Assembly: GCA_951213105.1 (NCBI GenBank)
Contig: OX578138.1
Location: 63,190,040 to 63,254,039 of the forward strand
Source: Amaurobius ferox
Lineage: Eukaryota > Arthropoda > Arachnida > Araneae > Amaurobiidae
Reading direction: 5' to 3'
DNA: 64,000 bases
This document shows positions 44,890-55,499 of this stretch, piece after piece. The translations under genes were made by a program, and so were the position numbers. Numbering within the stretch: position 1 is the first letter of the stretch; every line of letters starts with the position of its first letter. Under the pieces are notes generated by a model that was not told where the DNA came from, did no database searches, and worked only from the letters and a program-made list of their open reading frames with translations.

Positions 44890-45060
44890 AGATCATTTGT
44901 TGTTGAGGGTTTGCTTTTCTTTTTAATGTATTTTAACTTTTTAATGTATTTTATGGTATTTTAATCTGTATTTTTTTAATGTATTTTTATTCCTGCACGC
45001 TGTAACTGGGACTACGTCCTGTAGCTTGCAATCTTTCTCAAATAAATAAAATAAATAAAA
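44890..45060 (+). mobile_element. Possible 3' tail of a non-LTR retrotransposon
   Basis: A T-rich stretch is followed by 'ctgtaactgggactacgtcc' and 'tgtagcttgcaatctttctc', then a tandem AAATAA tail (45041-45060). A simple-repeat tail of this kind after a GC-richer terminal block is typical of some arthropod LINEs. No coding part was found upstream, so the copy is 5' truncated. Confidence 0.45.
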
Positions 45061-45743
45061 AATCTGTAGACCTTCCTATCTCATCTCGCTTCTCACACTT
45101 TGCCCTCAGCAATTCGCCACTTTCTAAACCTCTTCCTGTTCGCAACCCGAGTTATTGATTCAACGATTTCTTCTTTCTAAAACCGATCAAAAATATTTTA
45201 TCCTGCCTTACCCACAGGATCGCAGAAACTTGTTGGCCGACTCTTGCATTAGTCTACTTAACTGGAGCCAATAAGAAAAGTTTGTTATTGCAAAAGAACT
45301 TATAATTCAAAGCGAAAAATGAGAAAAATTATAAATGAAGGTTATAGAGATCTTACAAAATACAGAATTTTGAAATTTGATTCCAACAACTTGGCTAATG
45401 ATTTGTGTATGACGCCATATTTCTCAAAGCTATAACATGGCCACGTTTAATATTATTTTCTCTCCATCTCATTCTTTTCTTTTACTTGTATAATTCTCTT
45501 TTCTTTCTGTCTGTCTGTCTAATTATTTTTCTACGCCGCACTTAGGGTTTATATTTTCTGATTTTTTTTTCTCGTTTTTATAGTATTTTAATTTAATTAA
45601 CTACTACAATAAAAATTACACCACGATCAATAATAAAAAAACACTACAGTTTTACTTCTCTTTGTCGCACTAGGAGGCGCTACCATAATAGGCTCTGTTT
45701 AAGTCTCTAGTTCAATTCTCTGTATGTTTTCTGTGTCTTATTA
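45061..45743. other. AT-rich interval, nothing recognised
   Basis: A (GTCT)n-like tract lies near 45508-45521. No gene or defined repeat was recognised before the next family A copy. Confidence 0.4.
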
Positions 45744-46672
45744 TTACTTTCCTTATATACATAATGTATAAGGAAAGTATTGTGACGGGGTCGAAAATTC
45801 AAGTTTTCGACGGGAGAGCACGTTTCAAGCATCCCTGATCACGAATCAAATGTTTTTGAGGTGATGGCTGTGTGTGTGTGTGTGTGTGTGTGTGAGTGTG
45901 TGTGAGTCTGTGAAGACAATATCTCACAAACGAATGGAGCGATTCGTATAAAATTTGGTGCAAAAATCACAATCCGTGAATACTGGAAGCTTATTGTTTT
46001 TAAACGGAATCGAATGTTCAGAACCCCCCTAAATTTTTGAGTGAAATTTTGAAAAAATCATCAAAAAAACAAAACCTTTAATAAAGTTACGCAAATAAAT
46101 ATTTCTTATGTAATTTTTCCTTAGAAAACGATTAACATAAACTTTATAACGCTAGTATGACCCGTTCTTGAGATATTGCACATTTTTCAAATAAATTTAT
46201 CAAAAAATCCCATACATTAAAAAAATATATTAACTGTTGAGAAACATTTTCACTTTCCACATGTGATATTCTGCGATAAATTGGGTGACATCATTCTCGT
46301 GGATCTAGCTAGTTCCATTTATGAGAAAAGATACTTTGAGTAATACTTTTGTATTTGAACGCCAATAGTCATTTATCTGGTATAAGAATATCTTATGTCT
46401 CCGTCCATAACGCTTTACGAGATTTTGGCTACAAATTTGGCGGAATGTCGCCAACTTGGCGATTTTTAATTGTTGCCAAATTAACGAAAATCTCGACAAA
46501 TAGATAAAAATGACGCTAAATCAATGAAAATGACGTCTCATTGACGAAAATTCAATATCTTGGAAAGAATATAAGTATCCACTATAAGAATAACATTTTT
46601 TTTAACTGTATAAGTAGTAATTTCATTGCATTATATAAGGAAAGTTATGTGTTGCCCACATAAGATTTTTAT
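45744..46672 (-). repeat. Family A repeat, full minus-strand copy
   Basis: It starts with the palindrome ACTTTCCTTATATACATAATG / TATAAGGAAAGTATTGTG, has a (TG)n tract at 45868-45905 and ends TAAGGAAAGTTATGTGTTGCC then CACATAAGAT near 46670. The TTGGCGA block is at about 46430-46500. Confidence 0.9.
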
Positions 46673-47168
46673 TATTTGTGTGCAAAGTCACGTTCTGCAT
46701 TTGCTTTATAACATATGTTTGAAATGCATTTGGAAATGATAAGAAAAACTATACATTGTAGATTTATATCTTGAACCCTCTATAGTTCAAAATCCACTGT
46801 AAAACTCACTATTTTGCCTTTACAAATAAGACCATTTTTGTATGTTTTCCGATGCGGGTGTATAAACTATTTTTTTACTTTTTCTTCCCATATAGACATG
46901 AATTTCCAAAGATTTCCTTCCTTCCTTTCGTCTGCACCACTGAGATATCCATATTAAAGTAAACCCTTATTTCGCTTCCTCGTCTTTTTATTGAATAAAT
47001 AGACTTCTTTTGAAATGTTTCCATCTTTCGTCATCGCTAGTTCACACAATAGTTATAAAATGTACTTTATGCTTGGCATAAAATTATTAATATTTATATA
47101 TAGTCAATTCAAGTGACTTGTAATGCCAGATCTATCATCGTTTACAAATATCAATTGTATACAATAAG
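46673..47168. other. Interval without a recognisable gene
   Basis: AT-rich sequence precedes the 108-codon open frame. A possible TATA-like 'tatttatatatagtc' lies at 47092-47106, about 65 bases before the ATG at 47169. Confidence 0.35.
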
Positions 47169-47495
47169 ATGAAATTGTATTTTGAAAGTCGCATTGTTTG
47201 GGCAAGACTCGTGAAAAACCAAGAAATCACATTGAAATCGGCAGTCAGGAACCATGCAGGACATTTCTGTATTGAAATTATTGCTGATGGCATAGATGTT
47301 ACAGAAATAATCAACATGGTTTACATATCTCAGCGGGAGGGTTTAACGCAGTTTGCGGTCGAGCACGTGACTTTACGTAAACCGGCGGAAGGACCAATCA
47401 GAATTGGAGGCGAATCATACCTGACCGTTCTTATAGTTCTCAAGCAAAATAAAGAAGAGCTTAAGTACTCCAACAAAAAGATATATCTTACATAA
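47169..47495 (+). CDS. Unidentified 108-residue open frame
   Basis: I do not recognise this protein. It starts MKLYFESRIVWARL and ends SNKKIYLT. The composition is balanced (charged, hydrophobic and aromatic residues mixed, one Cys), unlike the Lys/Asn/Ile-rich chance frames around it, and the DNA is less AT-rich within the frame (GCGGGAGG, GCACGTGAC, CCGGCGG stretches). A beta-strand-like pattern (HFCIEIIADG, then YLTVLIVLKQ) suggests a small folded domain. No signal peptide, membrane segment or zinc motif is visible. It could be a single exon, a small intronless gene or a fragment of a mobile element. An interspersed repeat starts just after it (about 47505). Confidence 0.3.
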   Translation: MKLYFESRIVWARLVKNQEITLKSAVRNHAGHFCIEIIADGIDVTEIINMVYISQREGLTQFAVEHVTLRKPAEGPIRIGGESYLTVLIVLKQNKEELKYSNKKIYLT

Positions 47496-48685
47496 AGGAA
47501 ATTCTGTCCGTCTGTGTGTGCAATTTGTAACAGGAAATGCAAGAATCGTACGGCTGTGAAATTTGGCACACTGGTACATCAGAATAGGTGCACCTCAACG
47601 TTATTTCTTTTAATTTCGTATTAGTTTTTTAGTCACTAATACGAAGGTTTATCCCGATTTATGCAATATTTACACAAAGTGATTCCTTAGCGGCCTAAAG
47701 TATTATCACAGTGTTTTCACCTAGAAACCATTGGTAAGATCAAAAAAGTTCTTTCAAACTAACTTTGAATAGCATCCATACGGAGAATAGTCAAATTTCA
47801 TGGAATTTATATGTATATATATATATATACTTTTCGTACGTTTTAAACATCTCTGACTTTCATATGACGATATACTAAAACTGGCGTGCCATCCAAAGTT
47901 AATATTTTAACAGCAGCTCCTAAATCTACTCACAGTCTACTCCAGAAAAAAATCGAACGCATCGAGGTGAGATATAGGGTCGAAGGTTCTGCCACTCTCG
48001 CGTACAGTAGGAAGAACAGACTTGTTTTGTTGAGGGGAGTCCAGAGATTGCCTGTTTCAGATTCTTCGAGGTTTTAAGTCTTGTACTGTTTTCTCTTTTG
48101 TGGAGAGCATGTTTTGAGATTTGGGGTATGGTGTTAACTGTATCTGTATTGTTTTGTAGCAGGCACTTATTTTGCAGTGGCCAATATATAAATTGGTTTA
48201 ATTGTGCTGAGGTTGTCAAAATAAAGATTTATGTTTTGGCATGCAATTTTCACTATTATTTAAATGAATAAAATTTATTTATTTTATTTTATATAACTGC
48301 CCTGTTTTAACTTCCGGGCAACGGCAGGTACATTTTCTAAGGGTAAAACGATAGACTGGAGTGAAGGAATACACATCGGAAAAATTAACTCACTTAAAGC
48401 TCTCCCTGAGAATGAACTCTCAGGTCCATTCTGATAGTGCCAAAGCCTTATAAATAGAACTTCGACTACTCTTCGCGAAGAGTAAGAACCAAGTTGAGTG
48501 AATCGTCAAGCGGCCCATTGGCAATTGATAGTGTGGAACACATACTCATTCTTATTCAATTAAATTGCGAGATTGAATATTTAAAAATTTAAAATCCATT
48601 AAAACAGGCTATGATCGAGCCGTCACATTAGGATTAAGAAAGTTTTGAGATGCAATTTCTTCCCTAAGTCTATTATTGTAAAGTA
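47496..48685. other. Interval with repeat fragments, no gene
   Basis: 47505-47590 matches the family seen at 38745-38860. A (TA)n tract lies at 47812-47830. Frames at 47886-48077 (plus) and 48219-47926 (minus) overlap and lack motifs. The short phrase 'cttccgggcaacggcaggta' near 48311 resembles a Helitron 3' hairpin without a CTAG end. Confidence 0.4.
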
Positions 48686-49080
48686 TTTCACTTCATTTTC
48701 TCTCTCTTTCTCCCTCCCATCTCTCTTTATTTCTCACTTTGCTTATTTCTCTCTCCTTTTCTCTTCATTTCCTCTCCCTTTCTTTCCTTCTCTCTCTCTT
48801 ATCTACCTTTCTCTATCTCTCTCTTTCACTCCCTCACTTTACTTTCCACTTTTCCCTCTCCCCTCCCAGACTCTTCTATTTTTCTCCATCCCTACTTTTC
48901 TCCTCCCCCATCTAGCCCTATTTCTTGTGAAAAAATTATTTATTTATTTATCTCGATTTCTTTTTCTCTCCTTTTCTCCTCTCACTATCTCTCGTTTCTC
49001 TCTTATCAACTTTCTCCCTCCTTCTCCGCCTGCTCACCCTTCCTTTTCTTCCCCTCTCGCTCTTTCACTTCATGACTTTC
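48686..49080 (+). repeat. Pyrimidine-rich (CT/TTC) low-complexity tract
   Basis: About 400 bases of nearly continuous T and C, with many CTCTCT and TTTCTC runs. The 176-codon open frame across it (Ser, Phe, Leu, Pro) is a by-product of composition and I reject it as a gene. Confidence 0.8.
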
Positions 49081-49374
49081 ATCTATTTTTCGTACTACAT
49101 AGTCTACCTCTAAAACATCACTCGGATGTCAGTGCAAAATCCTATCCAAGTAAAGACGAACTAACACTTTCCTAACTGCCGTTCTTAAAACACCTTATAT
49201 CTTCTAAAAGGTGAGCTGGCATCGGATAGAACCACATAAACGTTTATTAAAGTAATTTCATTGAATACAGTAACCAGGAGAGTACATTTAATGATAGTAT
49301 TACTAAACAATTTACACCAAGAATTCTGTGTATAGCATTTGTTCATAAGATCGACTTTAAATATATAAGGAAAG

Positions 49375-49465
49375 ACAATCGTTTCGATAGTTCAATGGAC
49401 TGTTTCGTCTGATCAGAGGGAGATCTGTGATTCAATTACCTGCTCGGACAAAAGTTCTTTGCATT
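49375..49465 (+). mobile_element. tRNA-like SINE remnant
   Basis: An A-box-like GATAGTTCAATGG (about 49388) and a B-box-like GTGATTCAATTAC (about 49428) are spaced as in a tRNA gene, but the stems do not pair well, so this is more likely a SINE remnant than a tRNA gene. Confidence 0.4.
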
Positions 49466-51049
49466 GCTCTTCCTTATCCATTCAATAAAATAATTACAGA
49501 TGGGTCACAATAAACGTATCTATATTCAAAGATATCTATATTCAAGACGTATTAAAGATATCTATACTCAAACGTATCTATATTCAAGATAGACCCCGAA
49601 GATATACATTGTCAAGCTTGGTATCAGTCGAAACATTTCGTCAAGTCCTTTACAATGAAATGTAATATGTTATAATTGCGATCATTAGGACCCACGAAAC
49701 AAATTTTTTATTTATTTTTTCCCCCTTTTGTAAAATTTGTAAAAAAAAATTAATTCTGCTATGAGACTGTCGAGGTGAGCCACACTGCAGTTAATCATTA
49801 GTGTCTTAGAACTCATAGATGGCTCAGTTTAACAAATTTATAAATAGATGGCAGCACTATTTGTAACATTCAATTTCAATCATATATTTTACAGAAAATG
49901 AAATTTTATTATTTTGTTATTATTTTCTACTTTTAAAACATGTGCATTCAGTGAATTTATATACGAACGAAAATGTGGAAATATAAATCGAATGGCAAAA
50001 ATTTAATTAAATATCAGTTAACATTTACCTTTTATCATATATATTCCAAATTCAAATTATTTTGGTATGGTTTAAAACAATCGCTTTTATAAAGTCAATT
50101 TGAAACTTTTATTATGGAGTGCATTTTGATGTTCTATTTTTATAAAAAATAAATAATAATAATATTCTATTTAGAAATATCTCATTGAAAATCCAACAAA
50201 AAGACGCACATGTGTAATTCCAATTCATCGGTAGATGGCAGCACTAAACATGAAACAATTTATAAATATTTTCTCGAACTTTAGTCTACGTTAAATAATA
50301 TGAGAGAAAACTTCTTCAATAACAATATAAAAAGTTCAGGAATAACAGGATTTTCATATTTCGAGAAAATTTCGTATTGCAAAAGCGAACACATTTAGCA
50401 ACATATAAATTGCAGGGTAAAAGGGTGAAAACAGAGTGATTCTCATCCGAAAAATTTTCAAAATTTAAAATATGACTATTTCATACATTTTAAAAAATAC
50501 CTTTTAATTTGCATTTAGGGAGGAAAGGGGAGTTATCGCCTCTCTCAGATAAATTAGATATGAAATGTAGGCTCTATTGCAGAATTGTTGAACTGGTGGT
50601 CTTCTGACAAGGAGATAATGCTTAAAAGACATATTTAAAATTTACTAAATTAATGAAATATATTTATGAGCAATTATTGATACCTATTGAAATACAAAGC
50701 TGTAATAAAATGTGACGCGTAAATATTACTGAAATTAGTTTCCATAACAGCAAAAATCTTTTGATCGAAAATTTTGATGTGAATAGAATCTATGAATGGG
50801 GTTTCTCTGACGAGAAAAACGGGGCGTTACGAAACATGTAAACACTTCAGACGTTTAACTAATAGATAAATATGTAAATATTTTTCTTGCTTTGTCGGAA
50901 ATAGGATCCAGATTATGAATATATAAAAATAATTTCCATATTTTGAAATATTTTTTTTTCGAAAAAACTTGAAAAATTATACTGCTTATATATTGTTTAA
51001 ATGACTGTTGTTGTAGAGTTTACTTATGGCTTATCAAGCAATAAATTAA
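49466..51049. other. AT-rich interval, no gene seen
   Basis: 'TAGATGGCAGCACTA' occurs twice (49845 and 50231) without other similarity around it. A threefold 'tatctatattcaa' type repeat lies at 49518-49590. No coding frame of note. Confidence 0.4.
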
Positions 51050-51955
51050 AAAAATCTGATGTGGACAACACATGACTTTCCTTATATACTGCAATGAATT
51101 TACTACTTTTACAGTAAAAAAAAATAGATTATTCTTATAGTAGATATTTATATTCTTTACAAGATGTAGAATTTTCGTCAATTAGTCTTCATTTTCATTG
51201 ATTTAGCTTCATTTTTATCCATTAGGCAAGTTTTTCGTTAATTTAGCAACATTTAAAAAAGTCACCAAGTTGGCGACATTCCATGAAATTCGTCGCCAAA
51301 ATCTCGCCAAACGTAATGGACGGAGAAATAAGTTATTCTTAAAATAGCAGGTAAATGACTATTGGCTTTCAAATACAAAAGTATTACTCAAAGTATATTT
51401 TTTCATGAATGGAACGAGCTAGATCCACGAGAATGATGTCACCAAATTTATCGCATGATATTGCATATGAAAAGTGAACATGTCCCTCAATAGGACATTT
51501 TTTTTTTTTTATGCGATTTTTAATAATTTTTTTTGAAAAATATGCAATATCTCGAGAACGGTTCATGTTAGCGTTCTAAAATTTGTCATTCGTTTTCTAA
51601 GGAAAAATTACATAAGAAATGTCTATTTGCGTAACTTTATTAAAGGTTTTGATTTCTTGATAATTTTTTCAAAATTTCACTCGAAAATTTAGGGGGGTTC
51701 TGAACATTCGATTGTGTTTTAAAACAATAGGCTTCCAGTATTCATGGATTGTGATTTTTGTAAAAATTTCATTCGAATCACTCCTTTCGTTCGTGAGATA
51801 TCGTCTCCACAGACTCACTGACACACACACACACACACACAGACATCACCTCAAAAATGTTTGATTCGTGATCAGGGATGCTTGAAACGTGCTCTCCCGT
51901 CGAAAACTCGAATTCGAATTTTCGACCCCTTCACAATACTTTCCTTATACATTAC
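51050..51955 (+). repeat. Family A repeat copy
   Basis: It runs from AAATCTGATGTGGACAACAC through the TTGGCGA/TCGCCAA block (51220-51320) and a CA tract (51821-51840). The terminal palindrome is broken after ACTTTCCTTATACATTA (51941-51957), so the last half of the hairpin is lost. Confidence 0.85.
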
Positions 51956-52242
51956 TGTATCACATGATAGTAGTAAAAAAATGCATGATAGTAGTAGATG
52001 AAAGTAAAAAATAGGAATATTTAGACTTAAAACGACAAAATTAGTGCCAATATAAAATTTACACACATTGTAATTTGGTACGAAACCATTTGCTTAAAAG
52101 TACCCCACGCCGTTTTCATATTTATTGCAAATAAACACTATTTTAATGCCGTTAGACTACTCCCAATAAGAAAATTGGGAGGCTGTCAATTGTAGGCGTG
52201 GCCTTATACATTATTGACGCATGTCCTGGCTATTCACTGTTA

Positions 52243-52273
<31 letters not shown>

Positions 52274-52611
52274 ACTGTCAGCTCTTGCTCTTATTCACTG
52301 TTCTTGCTTCTTTTCTATAGTTGGACAAACATAATTATCAGTATTCACAATTTCTTTAAACCCTTAAGACAGTAACGTCTTAGCTCTTGCCCCGGCTACT
52401 AGGCAAAAATTTACAAAGGCCTCCCCCAGTCCTTTACATCTATTATTTTAGACAGGATACATAATAGGAAAATGCACAAAAATAAAACCTTCCGAATCTT
52501 TTAACAAACAATGAAAATTTATAAATACATGTAATATTTTAATATGATGATTCAACTCCAATACATTCGCATTTTAAATTGACATGACTATAAGCAGTGA
52601 CGGGCAGTTAC
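51956..52611. other. AT-rich interval, no gene seen
   Basis: It includes a T-run of about 26 bases (52248-52273) and a small hairpin CCCAATAAGAAAATTGGG near 52162. No gene was identified. Confidence 0.4.
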
Positions 52612-52626
52612 ACATAAGGTATGCGG

Positions 52627-53008
52627 GGGCCAACGGCCGTACCGTGCTGAAAACACCGGTTCTCGTTAGATCACCGAAGTCAAGCAGCATCGGGCGCGGT
52701 TAGTACTTGGTGGGTGACCACCTCGGAACACCGCGTGCTGTTGGCCATCTCGGGTGCGGTATCCCCGTGGTTTGCGCGCTAGATTTGCACGCTACCACAA
52801 ATGCCGCCGTGTTCATGCGGAGTACGATCACGTTAAACATGTGGGTCCGTAAGTCCTTCCGAGAGGTTGGTGGTAGGGGAAGGAGGGTACGGTCCCTGTG
52901 GATGCCTCCCCCACTGGGTTCCGGTCTAAATTGGGTGGCACTTCCCGGCCGTCCATACAGTTACCTTACACCTTTCTGGTAGGTCGGACGGTCTGGGTCT
53001 CAACTACA
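52627..53008 (+). mobile_element. 5S rRNA-derived SINE with perfect 15-bp target duplication
   Basis: A 5S-rRNA-like head (52629-52745) runs into a SINE body whose last 200 bases (52808-53008) nearly match the tRNA-headed SINE at 10601-10803. ACATAAGGTATGCGG flanks the element on both sides (52612-52626 and 53009-53023). Transcription would start from the internal 5S promoter by RNA polymerase III. It lacks a poly-A tail and ends in a CAACTAC-type motif, so its reverse transcription probably depends on recognition of the shared 3' tail. Confidence 0.92.
52629..52745 (+). other. 5S rRNA-like head of the SINE
   Basis: About 117 bases match an animal 5S rRNA closely (GCCAACGGCCGTACC at the start, GCATCGGGCGCGGTTAGTAC inside, CGCGTGCTGTTGGC at the end). 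Compared with the canonical molecule it has a few substitutions (for example near 52674) and one base missing in the 'ttggatgggtgacc' block near 52710. There is no T-run after the end and SINE sequence continues, so I do not call it a functional 5S gene. Confidence 0.88.
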
Positions 53009-53059
53009 ACATAAGGTATGCGGAGAGTAGTGTATGCAACCTCTATTAGCAAGCTATAT

Positions 53060-53609
53060 TGTTGCGAACGTGTTTTCCACACACTGGCGTCTTTTCGTTC
53101 GTCTCTTTCGAAGACCAGACTCAGAAAACACCCGTGCAATCCGTGTCGTGATCCTAAGGTTGTCAGAAGATGAAGATAGGAGGAGGGTTGCGCGATTTAA
53201 CGATTTATCCCCAATTAGGCGACATTTGGCGACTTCCCAATAGTTCGAGGAAGACCGAGAAATAACCATTATTCTATGAGATAAGAAGAATTCTGTAAAT
53301 TTCTACAGAAATCTATAAACTGCATCATGACGCTGTTGGAGTCTAGTTGACGTGGCACGAACTACATTGAACTGTGATTTTTGTCAAGGTTTTGAGAATA
53401 CTAGGGGCTGTTTTGTGCAATTACTTTCGTCAATATTTTGTGAATAATATCGGTTATTTTGTGAAATGAGTGGAGCATTTAAGTGCTATTTACCTGTATA
53501 TTGTTCATGTTTACATTGTGCTTGTGAATAAACGTTAATTATCCAGAAACTTAGACTCATTCTTGTATTCTGCGTGTACACCCACAATTTCAGAGGTTAC
53601 ATCGTAACA
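53060..53609 (+). repeat. Solo LTR of the same gypsy-type family
   Basis: It starts TGTTGCGAACGTG and ends TCGTAACA, matching the LTRs at 1626 and 3675. ATAT flanks both sides (53056-53059 and 53610-53613), a 4-base target duplication typical of Ty3/gypsy insertion. No internal region is left, so it arose by LTR-LTR recombination. Confidence 0.9.
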
Positions 53610-53623
53610 ATATGTAGCATGTA

Positions 53624-54166
53624 CAGGGTGTCCCAAAAAGGATTGACACATTTAAAAAATGCATTAAAAAAAACAGAAGGCGATAGAAATGTAACGTTTG
53701 CGGCATTATACTTGGGAAACCAGGGAATTTTATTCAACCAATTTTCAAAATTCATTACAAAGGTCACCAACAGATGGCGCTGCGGGTGTGCGAGAGCTGC
53801 AAGGAAAAGCATACTGTCAGATAACCATTCTATACTTTGCTCAGCATTCTGCTAGCGTGTGCTGTTTGTCAAAGATTTTAAGTTGCTGTTGGTTTATTCA
53901 TTGAAAATGGGAATTCGTTGGAACAGCGGATATTTCTTGACCGGACCATTCCGGCTGAAATGTTTGCACAGGTGTCTACGAATTCTGTTAGTTTGTCCAT
54001 TCAGCAGCGCCATCTGTTGGTGACCTTTGGAACAAATTTTGAAAATTGGTTGAATAAAATTCCCTGGTTTCGTAAGTACAATGCAGCAAACGCAACATTT
54101 CTATCGCCTTCTGTTTTTTTTTTAAATGCATTTTTCAAATGTGATAGTCACTTTTAGGACATCCTG
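53624..54166. mobile_element. MITE with CAGGGTGTCCC ends
   Basis: Inverted repeats of about 155 bases (left 'cagaaggcgatagaaatgta', 'tcaccaacagatggcgctgc'; right the complements) are flanked by TA (53622-53623 and 54167-54168). The central 230 bases include a short frame with ENGNSLEQRIFLDRT, which looks like the start of a transposase N-terminus, so this may be a deletion derivative of an autonomous element. Only the outer 'gggtgtccc' ends are shared with the MITE at 40594, so it is a different family. Confidence 0.9.
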
Positions 54167-55382
54167 TATATGCACAGAATACATCAATAAATAGGAGGAG
54201 TGGGTATAAGCGGAATTCGTACATCCTATCCCGAAATGAGAAATCTTCTGACCTTGACATCTGAAGTTATGTACGCATGTGTTTCCGGCAATTCTGTACT
54301 TGGCAAGTATCTCAGCTTCCTTTGAGAGGTCTATTCGGAAAAATACGGATTCGACATTCTGTGCGTTAATTTTAGAACAATCCTAACCATCGTCAAATAA
54401 GACCAAATTAATAAATTTTAAAGGAGAAAGGAAACGTCCATGCCCTTCAACCCTCATAATCGTACCATCTATTGTTAAGGTTAGACTGCAATGTAAAAAT
54501 CAATTTTGAATCAGTGGCGGCTAATGCTGTGAAGCAGGATAAGCGCTGTTTCAATTAAAATTATCGGCTGAGTAAGTTTTTATTATTTGGATAATTTCTT
54601 AGACTCGTTTGACTATCTATTAATAATATTTGAAAGCCCTTGTGCCAGTAGATTTCGATGATGTTCGTTGTTGAAGAGGAGGAATACCGCCACTGAATTT
54701 GCTTCACCCATTTCTGACGTCCCGATTCGCCACTGTTATGAATATTTTAATAGAAAAAAGACTAGTTCTAACTTCTTCAATCAAAAGTCAAGAAAACGTT
54801 TTTCAGATGCAGAGCAAAAGTTATTAAAAGGGCGTTCGGTGGACTTTATAATGATGGTAACATTGAAACGGTGTAATAATTCTTTCGATTGTCACCAACT
54901 GATTATTGGTGTGATAATTGCGTAAAATTTCACATTAATATTAAATAAATAAAAAAGAAAATACTACAAAATTGGTCTGAGCTGTTTCTAGACTTGTGTA
55001 AGGAATATCTGTGTGCTACATCGAGTAGCTGCTGTAGGCCACTCGAATTTTAATCGATATATGAATTGATCATTTTTTGTATGTGATCAATATATCAATC
55101 CGTTTGAACAAGCCTCGAATTCTCGAATCAAGCATTGTGGACAATAATTTTGAAATACACACGCTATTTGGGAGATCAATGTAATCAAGAATCTCTACTA
55201 CAATCTAATGCAAATGCAATATATACTAATAATATAATATATGCTAATAATAATTCTGTTGCGCTTGACGAAAGCTAGCGTACTCTAAACAGAAATGTTC
55301 CACTACGGCACAATATACAGGGTTCTAAGGAAAATCCGAAAATCCACTATAGATTTTAAACCCCGTAACGTAGTGCCACGAA
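54167..55382. other. Interval without a recognisable gene
   Basis: A plus frame of 85 codons at 54668-54925 has a mixed composition but no motif. AT-rich repeats of 'atatactaataatata' type lie at 55220-55250. Confidence 0.35.
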
Positions 55383-55470
55383 AAAATCTGATGTGGGCAG
55401 TACATGACTTGTCTTATATAATGCAATGAATTTGCTTCTTTCACAGTGAAAAAAAATTATGTATAAGATC
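55383..55470 (+). repeat. Family A 5'-end fragment
   Basis: It has AAATCTGATGTGGGCAGTAC, 'tataatgcaatgaatttgct' and the T-rich continuation, then breaks off after about 85 bases, just before the hAT pseudogene. Confidence 0.75.
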
Positions 55471-55499
55471 CATGGCACAGTGTTTTTAATGTTGAATTG

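Noticed and set aside
48645..49175. 176-codon plus-strand frame rich in Ser, Phe, Leu and Pro
   Set aside because: It spans a nearly pure pyrimidine tract, and the open frame is explained by the lack of purines and so of stop codons.
49388..49442. tRNA gene
   Set aside because: Box-like motifs are present but the acceptor and anticodon stems do not pair.
52629..52745. Functional 5S rRNA gene
   Set aside because: The sequence is close to 5S rRNA, but it runs without a T-run terminator into a SINE body and the whole is flanked by a target duplication, so it is a 5S-derived SINE.
53597..54157. Overlapping frames on both strands around the MITE
   Set aside because: They mirror each other because the arms are inverted repeats. 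Only the short central N-terminal-like stretch may be a transposase relic.
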